A DNA stretch of 64,000 bases from Neofusicoccum parvum. Taxonomy: Eukaryota; Ascomycota; Dothideomycetes; Botryosphaeriales; Botryosphaeriaceae. Positions within the stretch are counted from its first letter, which is position 1. Each line of letters starts with the position of its first letter. The DNA lies in contig CP087215.1 in assembly GCA_020912385.1 (NCBI GenBank), forward strand, positions 620,001-684,000, given 5' to 3'. Of this stretch, positions 21,456 through 32,200 are shown in pieces. Both the position numbers and the translations under genes were made by a program. The notes beneath the pieces are model-generated. The model was not told the DNA's origin and did no database searches. It saw only the letters and a list, made by a program, of their open reading frames with translations.

Positions 21456-23400
21456 TTAAGGGGAAGTTTGATCTCCTCGTCTGCCCTCCACTGTCTGGTT
21501 AGTTCTCTCATCCCCTCTCAACACTATACTAGGGATCCAGAGACAGCCAATAAGACACAAGCCCATCATAGGAACTAGCATCGTAAATACGGCGTGTATG
21601 CCCTTCATCTTTGCGTTCAGAATCTCCGACTCCCACGCTTCTGAGCCGGTTTCCCCTGGTTGCCAGCTCCCATTAATCACCTGCGCTCGCAGGGTTGAAG
21701 GGAGTGCTTTTGGCAGCGCCGATGTCATGACGGCGAATTGGACAGCTGTTGAAAGGGCCACGCCGACAACTGATCCCAATGCACGGAACATGTTCCGCGT
21801 CGAAGTAGCCACGGCACGATCTTGAGGCCTAGACAGGGCCTGTATTGCTACGATAGCTGTGGGAATGTAAGCAAGTAGCCATCACATCCTGAGATATCTG
21901 TTCGTGTGGAGCCTAACCTGGCTGAAAGACCAATCCGATTCCGGTACCCTCGATGACCAGCGTGGTCACATACAAACCGACAGGGGTTGTCCGTGAAAAA
22001 AGGAGTTTCATGCCAGCACCAAGCGTCCACACTGCCATTCCAGTGTTGTGAACGGGACCATATCTGCATGTGTTGGATTAGAAGAAGTAGATGAATAATT
22101 TATCGCGCCGTACGGCAAGAATTTCTGACTCACCTCGCGAGCTTTGTCATCAGCGGCCCCGAAAGAACTCCAGCAACGCTCTGAAGAAGGAGAAGTGGTA
22201 GAACAAGCGTTGCACTTTGTAAAGGACTGTAGCCACGAACGTCCTGGAAGTATACGGGAAGGAAATACACATCTACTTGCCATACGAGATTGTACAGGCC
22301 GCTTTGGATATAGATGATGGTTGTTGAAGCTTGGCCGAACAGACGCAGCGGGATCATGGGGATTGGGGCAAACCGCTTCTCGATTATCAGGAAGAGGACA
22401 AAGGAGATGCCTCCTATCACCAGCATTGAGACGACGAGGGCGCTGTTCCACGGCCAGGTACTGCCTCCCGAGTTGATTGGAATCTGCGATGTAAAAGCTC
22501 GTCGTCACGGTCAGAAGATCCAGACTCGAATAGCACATTCTTCAACGCACCCTCACTCACCAGCACAAACAGCATCCCCACCACCGCCGCCCCCAGCCCA
22601 AACCAATCAATCTTCCGCACCTTCTCCCGCCAACTCCCCTCCATCGGCTTCAGCGGCAAGTACACCCACATCACCACCGCACACGCCGCCGCCAGGATCG
22701 GCGGGACCCAAAAGATCCAGCGCCAGCCCTCCCCGCCCGTCCGCAGCAAGCCCGCGGCGACGAACGGGCCTGTGCTCGCGCCCAGGCCGATGGCGCCGCT
22801 CAGCAGGCCCTGGTACTTGCCGCGGTCCCGCAGGCTGACCAGGTCGCTGACGGTGATCTGCACCAGGCTGCTGATGCCGCCGCCGCCGACGCCGCTCAGC
22901 GCGCGGCACGCGTACAGCCACGCCGGCGTGCGCGCGAACCCGCACAGCGCGTCGCCCGCCACCAGGAAGCCGACGCACGCCAGCAGGATGGGCTTGCGCC
23001 CGAAGATGTCGGAGAGTCGCCCGTACAGCACCTGGAACGCCGTCTGCCCCATCAGGTACGACGTGCCGGCCCACGTGATGCTGGTGCCGGCGTTGAGGGC
23101 GCGCGAGATGACGGGGAGCGCGGTGGCGGCTGAGTTAATGTCCAGGAAGGAGATGAAGTAGATGGCGGCCAGGCAGGAGTAGGCGGCGAGCAGTCGGCGG
23201 AGCGGCAGGCGGGACGTCTGGTCGTGGATCTCGTGGGGGTTGTTGGGTGTGGCTGTTGGTGGTGCGGTGGCGCCGAGGGCGGCTGAGGAGCGTGCATGTG
23301 GATTCTGTGAGGAAGACGACGCGATGGGGTGGAGCTCTATTCGATCCGGTTGATCCAGTTGTACATGGGAGGCTGTCTGCACGAGAGTTGTGGTGGCCAT
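21456..23400 (-). CDS. MFS multidrug/toxin efflux transporter, DHA2 (14-TM) type
   Basis: Four exons on the minus strand: 22561-23400, 22134-22483, 21918-22063 and 21456-21856, giving 578 residues. An ~80-residue cytosolic N-terminus is followed by the transporter. Motif A is GRLSDIFGRKP, motif C is SGAIGLGASTGPFVAAGLL, and the conserved loop after TM7 reads GGSTWPWNSALVVSMLVIGG, split between exons one and two. The length and loop pattern fit the drug:H+ antiporter family with 14 membrane helices, which includes fungal toxin and antibiotic efflux pumps at the plasma membrane. The substrate cannot be predicted. The start at MATTTLVQT is chosen because the upstream reading frame is unlike coding sequence. 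All three introns (61-77 nt) have good GT..AG ends. Confidence 0.9.
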
Positions 23401-23817
23401 TTTGATACACTTCTTTGTACGTATTGAGAATGATCCTCTCACATTGCCGAGAGAACTCGTTGTGACACTGAGCAAGACGAGTTCAAGGTGTTGGGCAACA
23501 AAAGGTGGGGGAAGGATGACAATGAGGGGTAGTGTGGTTGACTCATCAGGCATCGATATGGTCTCATATCCAGGTAACCGAGGGATGGATCTATCCGCAT
23601 ATCTGCATGTCGCATGCAGAAATGTGTGTGTTTCACTCACAAAACTCTCGACAAAGTGAGGCGAGGCAAAAGAAGCTCCATCCATCCATCCTGGCTGGAA
23701 ATGAACACCAACGAGCCGCAAGCCCGTGAAAATCTATAAATATAGTACCTGGCCCCGTTACCAAACCGTCAAATACGCCCTATATATTATTTCATCTTCT
23801 CTTATTATCAGCAACCA
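23401..23817. promoter_or_regulatory. Upstream region of the MFS gene
   Basis: About 415 nt between the MFS start and the 3' end of the ceramidase-like gene. A TATA-like ctataaatatag lies at 23735-23746, rather far (~340 nt) from the MFS ATG. The rest holds nothing recognisable. Confidence 0.3.
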
Positions 23818-25137
23818 TCAGGCATCCAAACTGAGCTTTGGCTCTACCTCGCCCTGCAGATACCTCCTTACCCATACCACATCCCCAGCCTTCGGGTCCA
23901 TCACCACGGCATAATGGGTGCACTCATTCGTCGTCGGCCAACTCTGCACCCACTTCACAACCTCATTTGGTGTGATGCACACTTCCTCATCAGTGCGCGC
24001 TCTCTTCCTCCGCCTGAACCGCTGCTCAGTCCTCGCCCACCGTCTCTCAAGACACTCACGCCGGTCCTCGGCTTCATCAAGCAACCCTCCAATGAGATCC
24101 AGCTTGGCCTTTGACCGGTTGGCGTGGGGATCCGTGCCGCCGTTTGGCTGAACATCGCAGTTCGTGATGGTGATGAATGACCTGGACGAGCGCACGGCAG
24201 CAGTCACGCGATCCTTCTCAAGCACCGCCGTCTCCTCGCCATCACAGAAGATCAGGTACACAGCCGTCGTGGGCACGGCCGGAAACTTGCGCTTGATCTC
24301 CGCAAGGCTCGGAAAGGCCAGCCTCGACGGCTTCTTGAACATGCCGCGCGGGGCAGGAGCGAGGACCAGATCCCGGAGGCGGGCGGAGATGGAGGGGCGG
24401 AGGCCCAGCAGCACCATGGCGAGGTGCGAGCCGAGCCTGAAGTTCGCGATGGCGGAGGTGTCGTCGTTGTGGTAGGGGCGGAAGTTGAGCGACACGCTGA
24501 GCCCCTCGCGCACGCCGGTCAGGACGCCGACGTAGCCGACGTAGGTGACGGAGCGGGCGACGACGGGGCCGCGCGGCTTCGCGACGAACTCGAGCTGCAC
24601 GACGACGCGGCGCAGGGCGTCCATGCCCCAGTCCAGGGTGCGGAAGTGGTACATGCGGGTGTCGTTGCCGGGTGTGCGGACGCGGGCGCCGCCGCTGGTG
24701 CAGCCCATGAAGAGGTCGAGCAGCGTGTTGAAGCAGACGAGGAGGTACATGGGCACGCCGGTGACGCTGCTGATGCCGCGCAGCTCGGCCGTCTGCTCGG
24801 CGCTGTGCAGGCGCCGCAGGAAGAGGCGGGCGAGGCGCGTGGTGGTGTTGAGCGGCAGGTGCGATGCGGCCACGACTTCGCCGAACAGGCTGGTCAGGCT
24901 GGCCAGCTGCGGCTTGAAGTCGGCCACCACCTCGGCGTAGCGCTCTGCGGGCGGGCGCGAGAGGTCGATGGTGTATCTGGGCGGCACGGGGTCGAATGCA
25001 TCCGGGTTTCGTACTTCCAGCGGCCGCAGCTCGTGCTCTGGCGCGGGTGGACTTTCCTTCCGGATCGCGTGTTCTTGCCGGGCGGGGTCTGGGAAACGGC
25101 CTGTCTGCGCCTTCTTGCTTCGAGTGAAGGGCGGCAT
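23818..25137 (-). CDS. Acid ceramidase / NAAA-like Ntn hydrolase
   Basis: Single exon, 439 residues. The N-terminal block PRYTIDLSRPPAERY followed by a long helical segment is typical of the acid ceramidase/NAAA family. The likely nucleophile is Cys146 in GCTSGGA, followed by the family pattern MYHFRTLDWGMD (Arg and Asp of the active site) and YVGYVGVLTGVREG..SLNFR. In well-studied members the enzyme cleaves itself to expose the Cys, then hydrolyses an amide bond of N-acyl lipids. I see no signal peptide; the N-terminus is basic (MPPFTRSKKAQTGR), unlike the lysosomal enzymes. The C-terminus carries a basic RRRKRAR patch and may be nuclear or cytosolic. The true substrate is uncertain. The ATG at 25137 is the first in the open frame. 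Confidence 0.8.
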   Translation of the reverse strand: MPPFTRSKKAQTGRFPDPARQEHAIRKESPPAPEHELRPLEVRNPDAFDPVPPRYTIDLSRPPAERYAEVVADFKPQLASLTSLFGEVVAASHLPLNTTTRLARLFLRRLHSAEQTAELRGISSVTGVPMYLLVCFNTLLDLFMGCTSGGARVRTPGNDTRMYHFRTLDWGMDALRRVVVQLEFVAKPRGPVVARSVTYVGYVGVLTGVREGLSVSLNFRPYHNDDTSAIANFRLGSHLAMVLLGLRPSISARLRDLVLAPAPRGMFKKPSRLAFPSLAEIKRKFPAVPTTAVYLIFCDGEETAVLEKDRVTAAVRSSRSFITITNCDVQPNGGTDPHANRSKAKLDLIGGLLDEAEDRRECLERRWARTEQRFRRRKRARTDEEVCITPNEVVKWVQSWPTTNECTHYAVVMDPKAGDVVWVRRYLQGEVEPKLSLDA

Positions 25138-25506
25138 CGTGTGGGACGTGCTGCCGCGGTCGGGGGGTTCGTAGACGAGGACATTGGTGAGCGGTGGGCG
25201 TGATTCTGATGGATGGTGAGGCGTCGGGGCCAACTGCAGGCAGCAAACACGCGGCGGCAGCGACAGCGATGCCTGGACACACGTCACCCCGCTCAGACCT
25301 TGGCCGTTTTAGGTAGAAACCAGACCCCGCTATGCCATATATAGATCTAGCTTTCCTGCTGTTGCCTTTGCTCCCTCTCACTTCGAACTGACTTTCCACC
25401 GCCGCCAGGTGCGAGGTCCATCCGTGGTGGCCTGGGTAACAACGTTTGGCTCTTCAGACCCGAAGTCAGTGCAACACGGCCCTGAGCATGTCGACCCGCT
25501 CGCGCG
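25138..25506. promoter_or_regulatory. Upstream region of the ceramidase-like gene with TATA-like site
   Basis: About 370 nt. On the minus strand a TATA-like element (tctatatatgg, plus-strand 25334-25344) lies ~200 nt before the ATG at 25137. The remainder is the 3' flank of the next membrane protein gene. Confidence 0.35.
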
Positions 25507-27687
25507 CTAGCTGATGTGCGGAACATACTGCGACCACTGCACCACCTGGTACGCCGACTCGGGCAGCTTCGTGATGTTGACCAGGCACTCCACGAAGATG
25601 AACACCCTCAGCCCGAAATACACCGCGCCCACGATCACCACAACCACCAGCCTGCACCAGCTCACCACCTCAATCACCCACCCCAGACACGCCTTCAGCA
25701 CGAGATCCCGAAAGTGCCTCCATCCGTCATGCGAGTCGACAATCGACCTGGTCTCCTCCTTCGCCTCCCCCTTCTCACCACCCGCGCCACTCCCCTCCCC
25801 ATGCGGCCCGTCGTACGAATGCACGAACCCGCGCACCCCCAGCCTCGCCAGCTTCTCCGCCTCCTCGACGTCCTTTGCGTGGTCGTCCAGCAGGAACGGG
25901 CGCACCGCCTCGCCCACGATGTCCTCGACGTGCGCCATGGGCACCAGCAGCCCGGACCCGGCGATGGTCAGCCCGGCCAGCCGCCACAGCGCCTGCTCGG
26001 CGCGCGACCCGAACGGCGCGTCCCACGCCAGCAGGTGCAGCCCGCCGTACAGGAACCCCGTCAGCGTGATGCCCAGGTGCGTGCGCAGCGTCACCCGCAG
26101 GTGCCGCCGCCGCGGGAAGTTGAACACCCGGTCCACCAGCGTGTCGCGCAGCTCGCGCCGCAGGTGCCGCGCCGCCGTCTCGGGCGTCTCGGGCTTCTTG
26201 GGCTTGGTCGGCAGGATGGACGTCGTGGTGGTTGTTGGAGCGGTGGCGGCGGCGGCGGCGTTGGCGGCGGCGAGGGGCTTGAAGATGTAGTGTTCCCAGC
26301 CCTTCTGCGCGAGCCGCATGCGCATTTTGAAGCGCCGTTCCGCGGCCAGCTGCGCGTCGTGCTGCTCGAGGATGTCTTGGGATTTGGCGGTGGTGCGCGC
26401 GGGGTTGAGTTTGTAGGTGGATCGTTTGCTGGGCGAGGGCTGGCTTCTGCTTCGGGGGCGGTTATCGGTGACCGAGGACGACAGGTCGAGCTGGCTGGCG
26501 GTCTTTTCTTCCTGGTGTGCTCCCTGATATACCGGGTTGGCGGTTTTTTGCTGTGGCTTGGCAGTCTTGCGCCATCGGTCGTCGTCGGAGTCTTTTTTGT
26601 CCATGCTGCTGACTGTGTATAGGATGGCCATGAGCCATTGCGGTTGCCGGATGGACTTGGGCATCTCAAGCGGATTTGATTCCTGGACGCTAAGTGGCTT
26701 TTGTAGCCAGAAAGCTCCGATAAGCAGCGCGCAAATGCAGTGCGCGAAAGTGGTAAGTTCGAGAAGAGATATCGACAAACCCTGAGCCATGCGGACAATG
26801 CATTGGACACTGAACCAGACCGCTGTGGTAGGAACGCGTAAATCATCAGCGTTCTTCGTCCCGAATGTTTTAAATGATCCGCATACCTTGGAAGAGGGTC
26901 ACAATCTTGACAAAAGAGCTCGCTTTGCTCTTGTCCCGGATGGCGTTTACCGTCAATTTTGGTATCAACGTGGGCTCATGCTTTGCCACGAACCGGACAG
27001 CCTCATGCCTCAAGGTTATTGATCGGCGTTCACGGTCATCAGGCATGTACACTCTGGACCCTTCGCGCATCGTGAAAGTAAAGCCTCCCATCACTGCATA
27101 GAAGCTATGTGTTATGGACCAAACGGGCTTGCCTTCTGAGTCCTCAATGTCCACCGGGCTGGCCTGAGGTACACTCGTCAGCCATGTGCATATTTCAAAT
27201 CAATGAACACTCACCCTCGGTCTCAGGATAGCTGGCCACCAACTTGGACCCTTGTTGTGCGGCAGGTACACCTCCTGCATGTACTTATTCAGAGCTCGTG
27301 CATCCCAATACTGCTTGAAAGCAGCAAAAGCAATCTGGAGCAATGATTAGAAACACTCAGGAATCAGGCAGACGCACTGACCAACTCCGGCGCAAAGAGC
27401 CCAATCACCAACCAACCAATCTGCCTCACGAGCTGGTGGCCTCCGCACAAATGGACGAGCTTGTGCCGCACCGTTCGATCGGCCTTCCACCAATCGGACC
27501 ACTTCAGGTCATCATCGGGGCAGACTCCTGGAAGGTTGAGATGGACAACTCGCCACGTGCACAGCGCGAGCGTGACGAAGCATGTGGAAAGAATGCCATA
27601 GGTACCACGACTCTGCGGCTGCGCTTGCCATGATGATGTTGTGATGGTCGAGTTCGCGTCGGCGGCCCCAACGATGTCGAACACCAT
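25507..27687 (-). CDS. Fungal multi-TM membrane protein, unknown function
   Basis: Four exons on the minus strand: 27382-27687, 27215-27334, 26887-27163 and 25507-26822, giving 672 residues; introns are 47-64 nt. It follows the pattern of a large family of uncharacterised ascomycete membrane proteins. That pattern is an N-terminal segment with TYGILSTCFVTLALCTWRVV and LPG, a WLVIGLFAPEL helix, AFKQYWDAR, a soluble block with HSFYAVMGGFTF, then WFSVQCIVRMAQGLSI and HCICALLIGAFWLQKP. A charged central linker, rich in Ala/Thr, leads to a C-terminal pair of helices (FLYGGLHLLAWDAPF). No catalytic motif is visible. These proteins are often found in variable genome regions, but no role is known to me. 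The ATG at 27687 starts a plausible N-terminus. Confidence 0.75.
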
Positions 27688-29243
27688 GCCGGCTCTAATA
27701 GTGCGTCGTGATGCTGCGTGAGATCAGCACACAGGTGAATGAGTGGGGTGGGTTGATATACGTACCACAGGCCAACGGGTAGCGCACAGACAAAAGCGGC
27801 TCTTACAACGCGGAGGTGGAAATGCGTCTACCACGATGGACGGAGAGATCAAGACTGGGCGATATGGCAGCGAAGGAGAAGTGCATCACTTGCACTTGGC
27901 GTTGTTCACCGCATTTTGCCACTCGTTTATGACGGCGCCGAAGCTGAGACGTTTTCTCTTCCGAGGAACCTATGCTCGGGCGGGCCTTCTGCCCTTTTGA
28001 AGGCTAAAACAACCCCTGATTTTGCCGCGATGCCGAGCGGCTCTTGGCCCTTTTCGAGGGTGGGGCGCGCTTCACGATGCTCTCTGCGGAGGAGTGACCC
28101 CAAAAGATGCCAATCTTTGCTTCATACAGAACATGATCGTACTCGCGAAGCATGGCGAGTTCTGGAAAGACGTCGGAAATACCAACGGCGCTGTGGACTT
28201 GGCGGAGCCGGAAGCGATAAGTAAGGTGAGGCTCACAGACTGATTCGTGGAAGGGCCGTGCGGTTGCTGAGCTCGGTCAGCCGCCTGAACTGCCGGTACT
28301 TCAAACGTATATATTATTAAGCAATTTTCATTGGATGTATACACTACAAACTCTTGACCCTGATGTAGTTAAATACTTATAAAGTTAATATAATCAAGAC
28401 GATTCAAGTTGCCATTTTTCTCATTGCATTTGTGGCAGTATGTCAGCATTGAAGCCTTCTCTAAAGCACACATCGACGTGTGATTTCTTGGTCTATGTAG
28501 AGATACAGTAAGTTCAGAAATTTACTTCGACATCTTTCCGTTGCCCACTTATTTGTCAATCCTCAGCTTCTGCCTGTCCAGCGCTGACCATACAGGGTCT
28601 TTGGTAGTTCATAGCATATGAACTTTTGTATACTCCTTCGGGTACAAGCCCCAAGCACATTTCAGCCGCAAGACGTGTGCTCTGCAGGTTTCACTGAATG
28701 AGGTGGAGATTTCCAGCTCACCGCACGTTGCCTTCCACGTATAGGACTTGGCCCCCGCGCTCATGCACAGATCTGCGCAGATATGCTCATTTCACATGTT
28801 TTCAGCCAGCCTCCTGTCTTTCAGAAGACCTGCAATGTCAGAATCCAGAATAGCGGCTGAAAGACCATCCAGTAACTTCTTAGTAGAAGCTTCCGAGTCT
28901 GTACATGTGCAGGAATCCCAACACAGCGGTACAGACCCCGCCGGAATCCTTATCTAAGACACAGAGACACAGTTCAGCCTCGCAGCTATCCTATCTTGGC
29001 CCACGTATTATCAGCGTCAATAGTCCTCGGTTGTCCGTGACGTGTCACTGTACTACCCCACTTCTCGCTAAATTCTAATGCACGAATTCTCGTCTTATTT
29101 TTTTTTTTTGCTTCTGTGCAGCTGAATCTCGCTCAAAGAAAAAATAAATTTATCCTAGTATGTCATGGTTGATAATCATACATATATAGCACATGCTCTT
29201 CCACGTTCAATGTTCAGTTTCCACTGTTCCAGCTTCCACCATC
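27688..29243. other. Long AT-rich intergenic region upstream of the NLR gene
   Basis: About 1.55 kb between divergent genes. From about 28250 onward it is strongly AT-rich, with a T run near 29098. The open frames at 27743-28243 look random. A TATA-like catatata lies at 29181-29188, some 55 nt before the ATG at 29244, and may drive the NLR gene. No intact element or repeat pair was recognised. Confidence 0.4.
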
Positions 29244-32200
29244 ATGTCCCAACGAGACTTCTCAAAATCCAGGAAGCGCGACAAATTCAGGAAATTCTTC
29301 GTCCCAAAGCCACGGAATGATGATCCATCCCAATTGGACTCGATCCGACATCCCGACCACGATGACGAAGGGCAAGAAAATGACTCAAAGCTTGCATCCT
29401 CAACCCCCAATCTCAATCCTGTTCCGATGCGAATCTCTTTTTGAAATCAAGAGGTGACGATGTTCTTGAAAATGTTATTAGGGAAGTAGATGAGTATTTG
29501 AAAGAGTCCTGGGAGGAATCCAAGCATAAACGCGACAGGGAGGGAATGTTGAAGCGTGTCCGGAATGTGTTCGAAAAAAGCTATAATGCTGTGACAAAGA
29601 TCATTGACATTTCCAAACTGGGCCTAGAGATAGCCAGCGCGGTGAGTGACACATACAGTGTTAAGAACTTGTATGGGCATAGCTGAAAATTCGACAACAG
29701 TTTGGGCCTGTATCACCTGCAACAGCCATCCTGAATGCATTTAGCTGGTTATTCAAGGTAAACTTATACAGCTTAATATCTGTATATTTAACACGCGCTA
29801 ACAATGCGTCGGTCCTTCAAAAGCGTCTCAGAATACTTCGACAAGGTCATGCAATTCTTCAACAAAACGGCCGATATTTTCCAGCACCTACTATATCTCG
29901 GTCAGGAATTTCTCGGTCCAAAACCCGAGAACAGCCTAGTATGGGAACCAGTCGAAGCAATTCTGACGATTGTCCTGAAAATTTGCGCTCATGCACCTAA
30001 AGAATTGGAGAGTTTGTTCAGTACGTAACGTGTTGATAAACATCTGAACATTTGCAAAACTGATTCACTGTGACAGAGACTTGGGCCGGTGTGACGTTTC
30101 GCGGAGGCGGAAAACTCCAGGAGGAGCTTGATAAGATGGATTCGGAGAAAAACAAGCTCAATGAAGCGCTTTCCATCATTCTGTCCAAGGATTCCCGGAA
30201 GTTGCTACAGGAAAACGCTGCATCTCAGGAGAGGTTGTTGCAGATCGAGTCAAAGGGGGATGACAACTGGAATCGATTTTGGAACAGGGTGCAAGTTTCA
30301 GAAGACGGTACATTCAGGATGACTCTGAAAAGGACCAGCAAAGACCCCGCAGCTCGCCAGGACGCAGAGTTTTTGGAATTGCAACAGAGGGTCCAGGATC
30401 CAGACCAGTTGCCTTTGCGAGAAGAATATCGTCAATGCGTTGTGGCTCACAACGACTGGAACCCAAGCTGGTGGAACGGCCCAGACGCTATCAACCCGAA
30501 CGATTCAAACGCTACCAAGTCGGACGCCTCAGAGACTACCAGGATAAACTCTCCGAGACCTACCGAGTTAGACTACCTCGAAACATCAGTTCGGACAGTC
30601 AAGGCGCCACCCAGGCAGTTGACGGCCCAAGTGGAACAAAGTTGAGGTGGATCATTGGTTCAGGTGGCGTTGGCAAATCCTACTACGCCTACAGCACATT
30701 TATGAACCTCGAGAAAATCCCTGGCAACAACGTTGCCATGTTCTTTTTCAGGGCGGATCGAGAAGCATTCCGAGGATTGAGAGCCGCACTTGCTTCTATG
30801 GTAGGTCAAGTTGCAGCCAGGAACCCCGACTTTTGCCATAAAGCTCTCACGAAATTACGGAAACATGAAGATCTACCTAACAATGACGTTCTCTGGAAGT
30901 TGCTTGTTCCAGATGAACATCCGTTTCAAATTCATCTCTTGTTCGATGGGGTTGATGAAGCATCCAAGGACGACAGAGAAGAGCTGGTTCGCCTTCTTTC
31001 AGAGCTTCCAGGATCGAAAGATGCAGCTAAATCCAAGAGTCTACCGATACGCATTCTTCTGACAAGTAGAAGCGCACAAGACGATGAGATATCGGGACTC
31101 AAAGCAAAGAAGGATACCTTGAGCCCTAGCGGATTGCGAGACTTTTTCAAGCTATATTACGAATGGCAAATCCAACGGATGCCACGTCTGAGCAAATTTA
31201 ATTCCGGGCTCAGAAGAAAGATTGGATTGAGTTTGTCAAATCAAGCAGATGGTGAATATATCTTTTCTCCTTACAATTCTTTATAAGATCGCTAATGCTT
31301 TTTCTTTTCTTTTTTTGACAGGGGTGCTCTACATTGAGAACATGCTCTTCAGGTTGGATATGAAAGGGTTTGAAAGTGTAGTTTTGAAAGATATAGAAAA
31401 CCTACCAAGGACTCTCGATGAGGTATACAGCCAAATGCTGGAGGATTCTCTCCGGGGCCTCGACAATGAGCAAATCCGGACTATCCAGGCCCTACTCACC
31501 TGGTTGGCCTTTGCATTACGGCCAGTCTCTATCCAGGAAGCGATCGATGTCACCGGGGTTCTTTTCAAGAGCGACAAGTCGTTCGCCCTTGAAGACGAAA
31601 TATTCCGGCGATTTTCTGGGTAAGTGATGATGCAACCTCCCTCATCAATGCTAAAAACATAGACTGAGAAACTATACCGGTAGATTTCTGGAAATCGTAC
31701 GTCCGTCAATGTCACAAAATGATCTGGAAGGCGACGACACAGACCATGAGCAGAGCGCGTTTGAGTATAGCAAACTACCCGTGCAATTCCAGTCTCGATG
31801 TTCGAGAGAGTTTTTCAGAGAACCAAATCCGCAGCCAAAGGATTCTCGAACAGATATTCGGATGGGGCTATTTGCCTCTCACCTCCTCATCCTCGACATG
31901 GGTACACATTTACTGTTGGATATCACGTGTTTCAAGGTCTCCTTATATCACACCACATAGCTTAGCCACAATCACTCGTATAAGAGGCAAGCGGGTCACC
32001 CACCCTCTTCCTCTTCATGCCAATCATCAATGGATCATCGTTGTTCATCAACATTCCAACATTTACTTTGTCGGAAGAAACCAGACCCATCATTGCAGTC
32101 TTATGCGGCGTGTTTCTGGTTTGACCACTTCTTGGAGATGTGTACGGCTGCACCCGACAAAGAAGACATCAAAGATCTCTACCGCGTTACGGCAAACCTG

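Noticed and set aside
24242..25399. 385-residue minus-strand open frame over the ceramidase-like gene
   Set aside because: An Arg/Ala/His-rich shadow of the true frame; the ceramidase frame shows the active-site pattern.
25516..26622. 368-residue plus-strand open frame opposite the membrane protein
   Set aside because: It is the antisense of a GC-rich exon (His/Gln/Arg-rich) with no recognisable domain.
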